64,000 nucleotides of DNA from a virus, in the IMG/VR virus record IMGVR_UViG_3300008108_000323, positions 1 through 64,000 of that record. The stretch is one strand, 5' to 3'. The notes beneath the pieces were generated by a model. The model was not told where the DNA came from, ran no database searches, and saw only the letters and a program-made list of their open reading frames with translations. The stretch's first letter is position 1. Each line of letters starts with the position of its first letter. Positions 50,601-58,457 of the stretch are shown in pieces. The position numbers and the translations under genes were made by a program.

Positions 50601-53174
50601 AAGGTTTTTGATTGCAACGTTCTCAACTTTTTCTCTAGAAACAATGCCATGCTCCTTGGACTGACTCTCAACATACTCGACAGTTTTTTGATTCAGTGGA
50701 ACAAATTCTTCTGTAGTGCTAGTCAAACCCTTTGCTTCCAACTGTCCGGTTTCTGAGTTGTATCGGTATATAACTTTGTTGTCAACTACACCGTTTACGC
50801 CAGAAACATAGAACTCTTCTCCCATGTTGCCTGTTCTCTTTTCTACCTGTACACCTTCTGAACCAGCTCCAGAACTTGCGAAGCTGCTTGTGGTAGTTTT
50901 TTGATCTGATTCCACAGGCCCTGAGGACATAACAAGCGGTTGATCAACTGGAACCATTGTAGCATTACCTCTACCATCTATAGCTGCAACAGTAGCAGTA
51001 GTAGCCTCATAGCCTTCGTCACCGCCACCGTTCCTTGCATTTTTAATTGTAGAGTCCAATAGATCAAGTATTTCTCTGTCAGTTTCAGATATATTTTCAC
51101 CATAAGTGGATTCCAAATACTGGGCAAATTGTGCTCGTGATTTAAATAGAACGTCAATATTACTTACATTGAAAGTAGAAAATACCAATGAAGTAAACGC
51201 AATTGAGCGTAGTGTAAATAATCTTGAATCTTCAGTTTTACCATACGCATTTTCTACAGCTTCAGTTATATCAAAACCATTTTGCTTAAATTCACCCCAA
51301 ACATTCGCAAATGTCTCTTCTGTAAAAGAACCCGCTGCTCCAGAAACAGTTCTACCAAACATGGTAAACATCTTGCCAAAGATGTTATTTGGCACAAATC
51401 TGCCCAACTGTAATACCCCTGTTGCTTTATCATATGCTTGAGTACCCAATTTTTCAGCAACGCCCGAAGTACCATCTTGTCCGGCCAGCTCATAGCTTAG
51501 AAAATCTACACCATAAACAGCAGCTGCTTTCTCAAATAACTGAAAAGCACCGACACCAGTTCTACCGTAGCGAGATGCCATATATGTACGAGCAGCCACA
51601 CCCGCTTGAGATGTAAATACCTTACTTAAAGTTGCAGCGGTAGGTTTAGCATACATGCCAATTTGAATAGCTGCGCCCAATGAACCGATGATACCCTGTG
51701 CAAGCGCTTGGTCTTCTTGAACTTCCTGCAGACGGTTAATGACATCAGGATTTACGTACATGCCGTTTTCCTGCAATACTTGAACTGCTGTCGTGAGTTC
51801 TTCAGCAGGTGTCAAATATTTATCTCCAGTGAAAACACTAGCTGCATCAGTAACTCCTTTACTCACTTCAGCAACGAAGTTTGAAAACACACCAGTTGCA
51901 TCAATCTTAGTCAAATCGGCGTTAGTATAGATAATCTTGTTAAGAGCTTTGATCTCAGCTTTCTTTTCAATGATTTTATCTCTTAGGTTACTAGCGTAGA
52001 TATAGTTAGCTTTTTGTTCATCGGTAGGAAGTGTTTGCATACCGAAAGCGCCAACTGTATTTAGATATAATGTACCGAGCCAACCAGCATCTTTAAGGCG
52101 AGCTGCTTCGTATCTTTCGTCTAAGCCCTCTTTAGTATAAACAGCACGACTTGAAGATCCATCAAACCCTTTGAGTTTTTTCTCTAACTCTTCTACTTGT
52201 TCGTAGAGAACATTTCGTCTTTCCTTGAGTATAATTCTGTCGGTTTTCTTTTCACCCTGCATGGTTTGAACAAAAACCTGCTGAGCTTTTTCTTTAGCTT
52301 TACCTTCAAGTCTGCTTCCATTTACATCGAAGAACTCTTGTTGAGGTATTGCGTTGAAACCAAAAAATCCGCTATCACGTTTAATCTGTTCTATCTGAGA
52401 CTTGAGCGCCTGAACTTTTTTCAGTTGTTCTGGGCCCAGTTCAGTATTTCTCATTGGAAACTTAGGAGCAGATGCGTATATTTCCTGAATTTGATCATAC
52501 AGACTGGAGATTTTCTTTTCGTCTTCAGATAGCTCAGACAACGCTTGGTTCTCACGATTTTCATCGTACTTAGAACGCATCACACCCTTAGCATCTTTGT
52601 AGAATCCAAGTTGCTTTCTCTTATTCTCGTATGAAGTAAGTCCAACGGACCTTTCATATTGAAGTTTATATCCGTTTAGAATTTCGTCTATTTCATAATC
52701 ACGCAAGCCTTGCTTCGTAAGTAACTCTACAAGTGTCTCTTTGTTTAAAGCGTTATATCCTTTACCTGCGGTATATGGCACATCAATGTTGATTGAATTG
52801 CCCATGTCAGATTCAAATATAACCCTACCCAAATCTTCTTCGGATAAGTTTGAAATAGAACCGGCGTTGGGATTTTCATCAAAGACAGTTCCAGATTTTC
52901 CAATGAAGTCTCTTTTAACAACATCTGAACCTTTTGCGATTCGCATTTTGCTGTAATCTTCAGAGCGACTAATTAGAGCTCCTATATTACCACCTTCTAT
53001 AACAACTGGTTTCAATAAGTCATTGACAGTTGAATAGCCAATCTCTTTTAGTTTAGCGCCGTACTTTCTTTGATAAGCATCCCTGTTTAAAGGGTCCTGA
53101 AGGTAAGTGTAAAAATCCTTTGGAGTTTGAAAAGGTTGGCCATATGCATCTACTGCAACACCATTAGACTTCAA
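41628..53174 (-). CDS. Giant polyvalent virion protein with metallopeptidase motif
   Basis: 3848 residues in one frame, 18% of the window. Likely an ejected internal protein, like those in phages with large polyvalent proteins. The first part is helical. The middle is low complexity, with S/T-rich linkers. Around 2270-2430 a segment LYLQEIQSDKIQEF and KHAMKVAADYGVKKIVLANG resembles modules often seen in large phage polyvalent proteins. TTAMHELAHVWE (H2559-E-L-A-H2563) is a zincin HExxH motif. The last third is mostly helical. I see no RNA-polymerase DxDxD motif. Functions other than a virion/ejection protein are inferred. Confidence 0.7.
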   Translation of the reverse strand: MKSNGVAVDAYGQPFQTPKDFYTYLQDPLNRDAYQRKYGAKLKEIGYSTVNDLLKPVVIEGGNIGALISRSEDYSKMRIAKGSDVVKRDFIGKSGTVFDENPNAGSISNLSEEDLGRVIFESDMGNSINIDVPYTAGKGYNALNKETLVELLTKQGLRDYEIDEILNGYKLQYERSVGLTSYENKRKQLGFYKDAKGVMRSKYDENRENQALSELSEDEKKISSLYDQIQEIYASAPKFPMRNTELGPEQLKKVQALKSQIEQIKRDSGFFGFNAIPQQEFFDVNGSRLEGKAKEKAQQVFVQTMQGEKKTDRIILKERRNVLYEQVEELEKKLKGFDGSSSRAVYTKEGLDERYEAARLKDAGWLGTLYLNTVGAFGMQTLPTDEQKANYIYASNLRDKIIEKKAEIKALNKIIYTNADLTKIDATGVFSNFVAEVSKGVTDAASVFTGDKYLTPAEELTTAVQVLQENGMYVNPDVINRLQEVQEDQALAQGIIGSLGAAIQIGMYAKPTAATLSKVFTSQAGVAARTYMASRYGRTGVGAFQLFEKAAAVYGVDFLSYELAGQDGTSGVAEKLGTQAYDKATGVLQLGRFVPNNIFGKMFTMFGRTVSGAAGSFTEETFANVWGEFKQNGFDITEAVENAYGKTEDSRLFTLRSIAFTSLVFSTFNVSNIDVLFKSRAQFAQYLESTYGENISETDREILDLLDSTIKNARNGGGDEGYEATTATVAAIDGRGNATMVPVDQPLVMSSGPVESDQKTTTSSFASSGAGSEGVQVEKRTGNMGEEFYVSGVNGVVDNKVIYRYNSETGQLEAKGLTSTTEEFVPLNQKTVEYVESQSKEHGIVSREKVENVAIKNLEDRRKSQVENESSTGRDNNKVSYQNTTETSRRKKERIQKVEASANARYNPKFDADAQARTGLFTGVAEEVKVDDTNVKDTASEISQNMGSKMKINLTSFFMNGKAVITDLARKKAAKVADYMAPLFRDFDDTLFTTQDTDMDTGQPVRERNRDAVTDKVREAVARNTTFNEVFGKMVSDGRMSKEDAIDNFIVNLLQNSRSKVSDIFGNDKTGLKDFQKLRKDFNNFVANKYTGSNTFSATEKFVRQTPMSTATTKNRKADLKKQAVELVKENQRRKEVAEILQDTQEEGAFIKDEQIDAARFLSGEITAQEFMENTGEPVASGADPVQIEAMAKAKAAGLVDMNKYNEAVNLIQQNDATREKYKKDLLKKGAEVWGFTSSMKKPFQWKQNLRRKRMFAEVAIRQFESQATRAGITLQQFMDTRIEMLKRTEQQFQDWLKMSPNLVPLYQGPATMVPAEIYPNMVKAMQLNEKKFSPEKIALMTGVVLNEQGEAIAFDPTFKISNTEVKKYFNMTTGNIDFSGKANFFSILQSIFDFTSGLTAAQEGKTPEYVRKPSFGKRTSLFGERTMFDYRQRPVNLGGRMINIESVIPISDHQNLYDNYPDIGLMTVRVVDDVNLPQVSFSPNHLYTGNGKSMTSPGEILINIAKYTGVTNDIGTYSDVFNKSIAPQVQKALRQSVQFMENELAIPESSKFATPTAVRTKVSELKAAGVIDENTEKLINDVVEFYADKNIFQFGSYASVFNDISKVLFLSHEPKTVAAAIATFSNKYDLTEADSKALELIYNNFIDSYGPKSLARLKSIHNAFVTTSRFAGLNSEELIVAEVQPTAKTTLGVTAANAAPVDVNFAESIFQELKTFADGLEGLVSDLEGKGKNLYKYFDSLQALQQINDIISSSDGSLTIPEVENLIALVNSPDYKIAMEFIEKAFGQEPFTFDDGSTDVLYDFDELMQMESEGFVLPDPVTLSNEIDGKIQAINSKVASSKQAETYLAEATDAEARQMFYQTFPGIANFANGIYDPYKKISDFTKQELQAELVDTGLVSQEKFDDLYSRYENNPDLFVGSAASNFVDNLKQLSPKEQQDLRDKIKMRELVEKNIGTAFYSNTAYASAKVIEQAGGKNRIALASLKSLLTKYGAKTAELDWLDIDGFIESNQGKEFISSQELMDWASNIPSFVVYDPESASQKRTVTDVVLLGFSDKDSKRVDETFDTRGIVEPVAVKKSDGTVEIISLDDIKDENVELYEKYIGRKEFDAFKKALSDLAQFNGTDLSDKNKQHLKSLVKIYVELKDEMKRTEQLDEFTKYTTIFPGSIEGTYKEHLLTLPFSSNKLLRDYNEKIANIISKLSEMEKSSQGKTPTKLMAQEMNQLENQLEELVKSRDSLTISYYNLKHFLNTPSEVMLHLRTQVVVASNGERVLYLQEIQSDKIQEFRTKVLDDIKYKYKDSVRSSIILDGNAAKNKAKGDVEKIKADLVEKGYSDSQISSYLAREEEMREAMVKFKKTTPITESGQFAELALKHAMKVAADYGVKKIVLANGHAVGPKVGAIETDMKVGINTFYNKTLPSIAQKLSSKFNFSVQTVRLERDTYLNSKTQITLSAEQYPVYFNREGQSIINTGQPLEVGQLDPKFLEKVALANTSDEYIPTDLFNSIELTEESLNKVAEGMALFQQNQAGAHGATVKTDQGKHIIFALTNPNITTAMHELAHVWESSMTAVEKQMFMDSVGHSNWTKETSEAFARGFEKYLYDGKAPSGALGKMFEDFKRWLLKVYGGIKGTPVEMEISEPMRKMYDAMLGEARVNDLKQRKSTDIFDDISEFIKEIKANPEFEGVTDSELYAALMRSGFEPSDVQDYFSLKQRANIAKQQQGKGMFKDEADVMENEEEAMRVVRSQKELIDEIENMDPTEYPVILQTLFDAVEDGDVPLAKAIKDLIAAKQSGANPKAIAEMYSSILKAGTGIGRMLQLFRQLTKDTYLSSAEGMFIRNEKKGLNIPEKAKQKIRDLAVELDKIKELYKQSRAIAESDPFGISSSDPSKTNLQYHTGLYEKMQEAAQRFIDARQPYEGDDSITDMYRTFIKGGLMTPGSISINTLSNVTKFITSLIVDPLKSAISLAAFKLGISEKQFTKTSLKDWWSGVRYGMPLGIKRAYKILKDGTMSQAYQNPDSYVQGYSFYKSFAKFWGLKLDQMRVAAGYSDMSNEELAEKHGFKMNMLGEIPKKQQAIAALQSLFGVVPDIVFRVMGATDAVFRDFAYFSALSEQFKFTKQHDNYQQAIKNATSSSEKARLTAEYNAVRKAYIEVNSDFQNTEASKEAMRYVYANDNFTTDQISKIQGLTRDKINQNSLIAKASRLIGTSIIPFTRIPSNYALELLEFFLPEYALMKLGTNGYKAYTRSRGIADASSADYAETLADRRDDARSLDRVLARALVGTGVQFIAKQMVMGGAVSGAPDDENEDKGKSMTYSYVFERPYSINLTLVKERFKEMFDPNYKSKRNELWDKENDLIIDYRALGIFGAALYIQYKESKLLEQNELKYQNRGDFEKITQDFTLSLFGNWESAGKYILDQTFVRGLLSVATVISSEDENKLPAFLADITVTLSSGMVPNSLSWIDKWRRKYMVDYDAKEAPAFKAMGMKVEDSAATLYWYKLATKMAERWPIGDPTQYVDLPFVQIDQKSLPVKYDAFGKPVLQTPTGSLMGSFLYNTFDVFKASRAVAGYDIPDWEALCYLATKKGDAWECLPTLPPRSVDTPSGAYKFAPEEYNNYLQYSSMITRKLVQQYVIDSGLYKNLIDVNSSINKDARTGAPIMGDENINILMGYQQLGSILADLNAVGREVAELATYTFVSAERRKMYQEDPERYTEMYITERLTPIGPVMNMLYDNQNIQQGSKYFKMDMDLISNPDRFKDYAKGAMKLFSEMNTDPKTAIITGRNQVSSELQSAGGLDLGNGATAVPFDEGTKKSPAVETIKKQRETVNKQSGAALDLGEGVELVPFD

Positions 53175-53757
53175 CTTGTTGAACTGGTCTTGTGCTTCCC
53201 GTAGCTATATTCTCACCAGTGAACTGAGTCTTTTCATATTCTGATAACCCCCCGCTAATTTTTGTATCGAAATCATTCTCGCTTACAAACTGGAAATACT
53301 TGCCTAATACTGATTTCTTTTCGTTGTAGAACTGAGATCGCTGTGCTGGGTCAGCTAGAACAGCTTCTAGTTCTTCTTTACTCTTGATGAAAGTATTACC
53401 AAAATATATGACATCACTGTAATCCTGCTTGGTAGCGGTATACAAAGCATCTATGTCAAAACTTGAACCTGATAGTGTCTTTAACTCCTGTTCTCTAGCT
53501 GCAATCTGCTCCTGAGTAATTTCAGGCTGCTGCTCATTCATCGCTTTTACTATGGGAACATCTTGTTTTGGTTGACCTGAAATAGCTTTTTCCAACCCAG
53601 CTTTAAAAGAAGATGTTGTTTTTTTAGGTGCAGTAATATCTACTCTACCTTCTAAAAAACTTTCTGGTTTAGTACCAGTAGTAGAAGTATTGATTACAGG
53701 CTTACCCCCAATCGTAAGTCCCCCTTGTCCGGAGTTAGGTTTTTTCTCTTCAGGCAT
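53164..53757 (-). CDS. Hypothetical virion protein
   Basis: 197 residues. Disordered N-terminus (EEKKPNSGQGGLTIGGKPVI), then helical, with IAAREQELKTLSGSSFDIDA. Overlaps the giant gene by 11 nt, suggesting coupled expression and possibly a partner role in the ejectosome. No motif recognised. Confidence 0.5.
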   Translation of the reverse strand: MPEEKKPNSGQGGLTIGGKPVINTSTTGTKPESFLEGRVDITAPKKTTSSFKAGLEKAISGQPKQDVPIVKAMNEQQPEITQEQIAAREQELKTLSGSSFDIDALYTATKQDYSDVIYFGNTFIKSKEELEAVLADPAQRSQFYNEKKSVLGKYFQFVSENDFDTKISGGLSEYEKTQFTGENIATGSTRPVQQVEV

Positions 53758-53761
53758 ATTA

Positions 53762-53769
53762 CAAATATA
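53762..53769 (-). promoter_or_regulatory. -7 box (TATATTTG), nearly leaderless
   Basis: Minus-strand TAnnTTTG match ending 4 nt before the ATG at 53757. Confidence 0.5.
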
Positions 53770-53807
53770 ACACCTGAAGAGAAAACTATTTTAATGATAA
53801 TTTATTT

Positions 53808-55385
53808 TTACTTGATATCGTCTTGGTCACGAACACCGGCCATGATCTTGAAGAAAGCAGCGTCCCAGTTTTGCAGACTTTCATCACTCCAGTTACTTCG
53901 TTGGGTGATTTGAGATAGCAATGGAGAACCACCAGTAGTCTTTTGCTTACGAGAGGCTTGCGGTATAACCCATCTACCACTTGAATCAGGTTGGTAAAGA
54001 GGTATAGCATAGCCACCAACACCAATTTCAGGAACTTTCGATACGTTCAGCTGACGTTGGTTTCCAATAGCAAAAGGGAACATCAAATACTTTGTGCCAG
54101 CTGCGTCGGCAGCTTTTCGCTCTTCAACAGTCATTGGTCTAAGATAAGTTACTTCTTTTCCATTTTCCGTATACTTTGCAGTAATCGCAGGGAAAATTGC
54201 AATGTGACTTATTTTAAAGTCTTTTTGTACTGATTCCGAAGTAAACGCAGGTACACCCCTGGCCATATCAACTATGTAAGAATTCGTTGCAATTTGAACA
54301 TCTGTTCCACCCGCATCGCTAGAAACTGCAGCTGATAAATCAGATACCAAGGCGTTTGATGTTCTTTTGTAGTTTGCAGTTAACGGCCCCACAGTGAAAT
54401 CCGTAGGTGCGGTTTTTTTATTCGCATCTACAAATACTGAAACGTTAGTTCTGTTGAACAGCTTGTCTTGATTTTCATACTTGGCCGGGATGTTTGGAAG
54501 AATTGTTTCATTGAACAATTGATTATACAAATCATCAAACGTCATTGCATAAGGGTCCAGCGCATCAGGCTTGCCGTCGGAAGCAAGCTGTGCTCTATAC
54601 TGTAGTTGGGCATTTGGATTTTTTGTAAACCAGTCTTTACCTAAATCAAATGCGTTTGTATCCTCCTTTACATCAGGGTTTGTCTTTTTTAATTCCAAAG
54701 CCTCTGCTCGAGTCGCAGGAATACTTATGTATCTGTCGATTTCTATTCCCTCTTTACTAGTTGTCTTTTTTTCAGATATAATTACACCTTGCGTCTTTAG
54801 ATCAAGGACAGTTGGGTCATTAAAGATTTTTGTAAAGTCATATCTATCATGGAATAAAACTTCAGGGAGAATAAATCCATCACTAGGTTCAATCGGCTCT
54901 ACATAACCATCCGCAAACATCTGGGGATTTCTTTGATATATACCCAAAAGTTCTTCTTTACTTTTTGCAGTTTTCAGCGCTTCATACAACATCTCCATAC
55001 CCGGAGAAACAAAAACATTTGATTTTTTAGTCTGTGCGTTTTGTATCTTGTCTTCAATGTCAAAAAAGTATTTTGAATCGTTCAGATAATTATTCCTCTT
55101 TGCCTTTAAATCAGCTTCACCTTGATAAGACTTTTCTATTACATTTGAGTCTTTTTCTTTTTCAGCCCTAATTAGAGTTTGAATAAACTTGACTGTTTCA
55201 TCCTTATTATCATTAATGAAAACATTATGATAAGCATCGTTATCTACAGTTACCCTGCTTCGAATTGCCTGAAGTTCTCTAGCCTGTCTATCTAACGCTG
55301 CGCTGTCATCTACTACAGGAGCCTTAAGTTTAGGAAACTTACCTGTTGCGCCTATTGCTGCACCTAATGAAAATCCACTTGCCAT
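53808..55385 (-). CDS. Virion protein
   Basis: 525 residues. The N-terminus is glycine- and alanine-rich (MASGFSLGAAIGATGKFPKL), then helical segments. The C-terminal half is alpha/beta with a basic end. Placement between internal virion proteins suggests another internal or tail-associated protein. No known family recognised. Confidence 0.55.
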   Translation of the reverse strand: MASGFSLGAAIGATGKFPKLKAPVVDDSAALDRQARELQAIRSRVTVDNDAYHNVFINDNKDETVKFIQTLIRAEKEKDSNVIEKSYQGEADLKAKRNNYLNDSKYFFDIEDKIQNAQTKKSNVFVSPGMEMLYEALKTAKSKEELLGIYQRNPQMFADGYVEPIEPSDGFILPEVLFHDRYDFTKIFNDPTVLDLKTQGVIISEKKTTSKEGIEIDRYISIPATRAEALELKKTNPDVKEDTNAFDLGKDWFTKNPNAQLQYRAQLASDGKPDALDPYAMTFDDLYNQLFNETILPNIPAKYENQDKLFNRTNVSVFVDANKKTAPTDFTVGPLTANYKRTSNALVSDLSAAVSSDAGGTDVQIATNSYIVDMARGVPAFTSESVQKDFKISHIAIFPAITAKYTENGKEVTYLRPMTVEERKAADAAGTKYLMFPFAIGNQRQLNVSKVPEIGVGGYAIPLYQPDSSGRWVIPQASRKQKTTGGSPLLSQITQRSNWSDESLQNWDAAFFKIMAGVRDQDDIK

Positions 55386-55397
55386 TTTTATTGTTTA

Positions 55398-56063
55398 TTA
55401 AGAACCACCAGCCCCTACCGAAGCAGCAATGTTTTCACTTCCTCTTTTGATAGCTGCGCCCGCTGCCTTCTCAGCGTATGTTCTGAAATCTCTAGAAGCT
55501 TTAATATCCTTTTGGGTAATTAAGCTCATCGCTCGATTCATGCGTTCTACACCGGACATAGCAAGTTGCTTTTCAGCTACATCTGCTTGTGTTATTCTAG
55601 CTTCTCCTGTTGTTCTATCAATTGCTGCAGTACGACCAAAAAAAGCTGAAGCCTGAGGTGATCCTTGAGCAACAGCATTCATGCGCTGAGCTTGCGCTCT
55701 ATTGTTTTCCATACGCATTATGCCTCGCTGTTCGCTTCCGATACCCTGTTGCATGTTATTTTGGTATATGGATTTCATTTCAGCGTATGGACCTTTCGTA
55801 GCTAAATACCCCGGGAAAGGTAAGCGGTTTGCTTTCCTTAATTGAGATATTCCAATTGCCATTTGAAGTAATCCCATTCCAGCAGATACCGAACCAGCAA
55901 GACCGCTGCCACCGCCACTACCGCCACCACCAGATACAGTTTTAGTAGCAGGGGTAACACCAGACATTCTGGTAGCGCCACCAATAGCGTCACCAACGGC
56001 CCCAGTAGCTCCAGCAGCTGTACTGCCACCACTAGCTCCTAAAATAACTCCACCGACGCTCAT
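55398..56063 (-). CDS. Internal virion protein, paralogue
   Basis: 221 residues. A glycine-rich N-terminus (SGGGGSGGGSGLAGSV) is followed by a helix-rich region with QMAIGISQLRKANRLPFPGY. The gene downstream shares G-I-Q-M-x2-G-Y-x2-L-R-K-A and LPFPDY. This is the layout of small internal proteins of podoviruses that bind the portal or are ejected with DNA. The two are tandem paralogues. Confidence 0.55.
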   Translation of the reverse strand: MSVGGVILGASGGSTAAGATGAVGDAIGGATRMSGVTPATKTVSGGGGSGGGSGLAGSVSAGMGLLQMAIGISQLRKANRLPFPGYLATKGPYAEMKSIYQNNMQQGIGSEQRGIMRMENNRAQAQRMNAVAQGSPQASAFFGRTAAIDRTTGEARITQADVAEKQLAMSGVERMNRAMSLITQKDIKASRDFRTYAEKAAGAAIKRGSENIAASVGAGGS

Positions 56064-56065
56064 AA

Positions 56066-56629
56066 TTATTTTAACATGTATTGAATTCCTTGAACTAAAT
56101 TCTCAGAGCCGGTGGCAATTGCTTGACCGGCTGCTTCCTGAGCCATTAACTTGTACTCTCGTTTAGCTGATACTTCACGCTGTTGTATTGTGCTTATTTC
56201 ATCTGCTGATCTAGTCATACCTGAAATAGCAGCCCTTCTATAACTTTGATCCATCTTACTTAAATTTACTTCGGTAGATAGTCTGTCCAGAGCCCCAATC
56301 CTAGAGGCAGCTTGACCTGCAAACTGAGGTGTTGTCTCAGCAAGTGAACGTAATGTTTTAGCTGTTTGACCTGCAGTTTCTTTTCTAACTCCACCAAGCG
56401 TATCATCTCCCAAACCTTCTTGATACTGCTTGCGATACATTTCCATGTTTTCGTTAGCGTACTGCATTCCAGAAGTGTAATCAGGAAAAGGAAGTTTCCT
56501 AGCTTTTCTCAATTGATTATATCCAACTAACATTTGGATACCACCAGCTATGCCACCAATGGATTGCCCAACAGCTTTACCTGCTCCTTTTGCCAAGTTG
56601 GCCAGCATCATTATTGTCATTGGATCCAT
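56066..56629 (-). CDS. Internal virion protein, paralogue
   Basis: 187 residues. Starts MDPMTIMMLANLAKGAGKAV; GGIQMLVGYNQLRKARKLPF matches the gene below. Helical through the centre with SGMTRSADEI. Two nucleotides separate it from its paralogue. Likely part of the ejection apparatus. Confidence 0.55.
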   Translation of the reverse strand: MDPMTIMMLANLAKGAGKAVGQSIGGIAGGIQMLVGYNQLRKARKLPFPDYTSGMQYANENMEMYRKQYQEGLGDDTLGGVRKETAGQTAKTLRSLAETTPQFAGQAASRIGALDRLSTEVNLSKMDQSYRRAAISGMTRSADEISTIQQREVSAKREYKLMAQEAAGQAIATGSENLVQGIQYMLK

Positions 56630-56634
56630 AATTA

Positions 56635-56642
56635 CAAATTTA
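56635..56642 (-). promoter_or_regulatory. -7 box (TAAATTTG), nearly leaderless
   Basis: Minus-strand TAnnTTTG match ending 5 nt before the ATG at 56629; a TTG lies 19 nt further upstream, fitting a -33 element. Confidence 0.55.
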
Positions 56643-56649
56643 AGTTTTT

Positions 56650-58440
56650 TTATTTGTTATACAATCTTGAATTTGCTCTATACTTAACTACGTAATTCAC
56701 CAACTTCTGGAACAGGTTGGGAGCAAACGTCAACTTAACCTTTAGGAACCTGCCCCACAATCTAGAAGTATCGCCAGAATTGATACCTGTGACAGTAGAG
56801 TCATTCTTTACAGGAGAGTAGTAAAAGTCTTCCAGCTCTTCAAACTCACCACTTGTCAAGAAAGAGACATGGTCACGTGTACCAAAATCAACTCTCTCAG
56901 GAGTAGTATGAGTAACCACTTGAATGGCTTCGAAAGTTTTACTGAGGTTAGGATCAATGTTTACTACACCTTCGATGTGGCCATTATACAGCGCTTCATA
57001 GAATGTGTTGTAGTTACCTGAATTGTGAACGTAAATTTTGTTCTGTTCGTTTGGCTTGGTCGTGTAAACGGTATTTCCACGAGTAGTCATAATGTTTGGC
57101 CAAGCTGATTGGAAGCAGATAAATCCGTTCTTCACTTCATCATATACCAAGGTAAATATCTTGTAATACTGTGGGTGAGTAGCAGGTGTTCTTCTTGCCC
57201 ACAAACTTGTATAGCTTGCACCTAGGCCCGGAACCGTATTTATGGTATCTACGCCTGATGATATTTTCTCATATACATATGGCACACCGCTTATATCTCT
57301 TTCGGCTGTATCGAACTCACCGTAATAATTAAAGCCAGTGCCGTCTCCCTGATGACTAACTTTTACCAGAGCCCCAAGCGGATAAGACTTCACAGGCAAA
57401 GTATAAGTCGAATCATTATAAGTCTGAAACTCCGGGATAGTTGGGTTAACCGCCTTGAATGTAAACATGGCTTCATAAAACCTTTGGTTATATCCCGCAG
57501 TAACGCCTTCACCAGAAATTGGTCTGAGTGAATCAGTATGCCATGTAGTGTTGTTGATCAAGAATGACATCAAACCCTTGTCAGAAAGCACTCGAGTTCC
57601 ATCTCCACCAAAGCGAACGATCTTCTTGGTTTCAGAATTGTACCAGTACAAGTTTTCATCACCACTGAAAGTCTTACCTTTTACTACACTTCGTTTGTTG
57701 GTAGAACCAAAGCTGCTCAACTTCTGGCCCTTGTTTGTCAAGACTCCACCAGAACCCAATACGATTTCTGTACCTTGATCACTCACCAACATTTGTGAAT
57801 CGCTGATGTAGTGACGTATGAAAGCATTTGGCTGAAGGGTGTATAGGTTACCATTAATGGTTTCCAACTCAATAATCTCTCCGTCGTTAGTCTCCAAGTC
57901 AACTACGTCAATCGGTTTGAAGATTCTATAGTTGTCTTTTTCGGAGCCAGTGCTTTTGATCTGAGACCAGCGGATTGAGGCGGGTCGTTTTCCATCCCAA
58001 CGATTATCTGCATCATATCCGTTTTCAGTAAACAGATTGTCTATGACGTTATATTGGGAATCGTAATTATTCTGATTGTCTACTTCAGGCCACTGTTCTA
58101 GCCAATAAAGCAAACCTGTTCCCCAAGATCCTTGAGGTAGCTCGGCGTAGGTAACTACGTTTGAACCTAAACTAGCTATTGTCAGCGTTGGAGACCAGTC
58201 TCGGATATACGCATTACCTGCACGTTTGTAACCAGTTTCATTTAACCCGGTGATAGTTGTTTCCAAATACTGAGGGAAAACATATCCCGGGCCAGCGTGT
58301 TCCAAATTATGTTCTATTGTATGGAACATCTGAGTATTTGAAACATTCTGAGAATAGAAAGAGTAGGCCAATCCAAATCCATAGTGCAGACCGTTGTACG
58401 TACTCATTCTTATTTTAAGTGTGCTCTTCTGAGTAAACAC
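56650..58440 (-). CDS. 3' part of long tail protein, broken by frameshift
   Basis: 596 residues counted from a GTG at 58440; the frame stays open upstream without an ATG. The -1 frame of the gene before it reads ERIYILTGNERGVQNNVEVF then GGDVFTQKSTLKIRMSTYNG, continuing directly into this part. So this segment and the upstream gene form one product of about 1.5 thousand residues. The body is beta-rich, as expected for a tail hub, stabilisation or fibre-attachment protein. GTG 58440 is probably not a true start. Confidence 0.6.
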   Translation of the reverse strand: MFTQKSTLKIRMSTYNGLHYGFGLAYSFYSQNVSNTQMFHTIEHNLEHAGPGYVFPQYLETTITGLNETGYKRAGNAYIRDWSPTLTIASLGSNVVTYAELPQGSWGTGLLYWLEQWPEVDNQNNYDSQYNVIDNLFTENGYDADNRWDGKRPASIRWSQIKSTGSEKDNYRIFKPIDVVDLETNDGEIIELETINGNLYTLQPNAFIRHYISDSQMLVSDQGTEIVLGSGGVLTNKGQKLSSFGSTNKRSVVKGKTFSGDENLYWYNSETKKIVRFGGDGTRVLSDKGLMSFLINNTTWHTDSLRPISGEGVTAGYNQRFYEAMFTFKAVNPTIPEFQTYNDSTYTLPVKSYPLGALVKVSHQGDGTGFNYYGEFDTAERDISGVPYVYEKISSGVDTINTVPGLGASYTSLWARRTPATHPQYYKIFTLVYDEVKNGFICFQSAWPNIMTTRGNTVYTTKPNEQNKIYVHNSGNYNTFYEALYNGHIEGVVNIDPNLSKTFEAIQVVTHTTPERVDFGTRDHVSFLTSGEFEELEDFYYSPVKNDSTVTGINSGDTSRLWGRFLKVKLTFAPNLFQKLVNYVVKYRANSRLYNK

Positions 58441-58457
58441 ATCTCCACCAAAAACTT

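Noticed and set aside
41628-53174. Virion RNA polymerase within the giant protein
   Set aside because: No DxDxD or other polymerase motif could be seen, although an atypical one cannot be excluded by eye.
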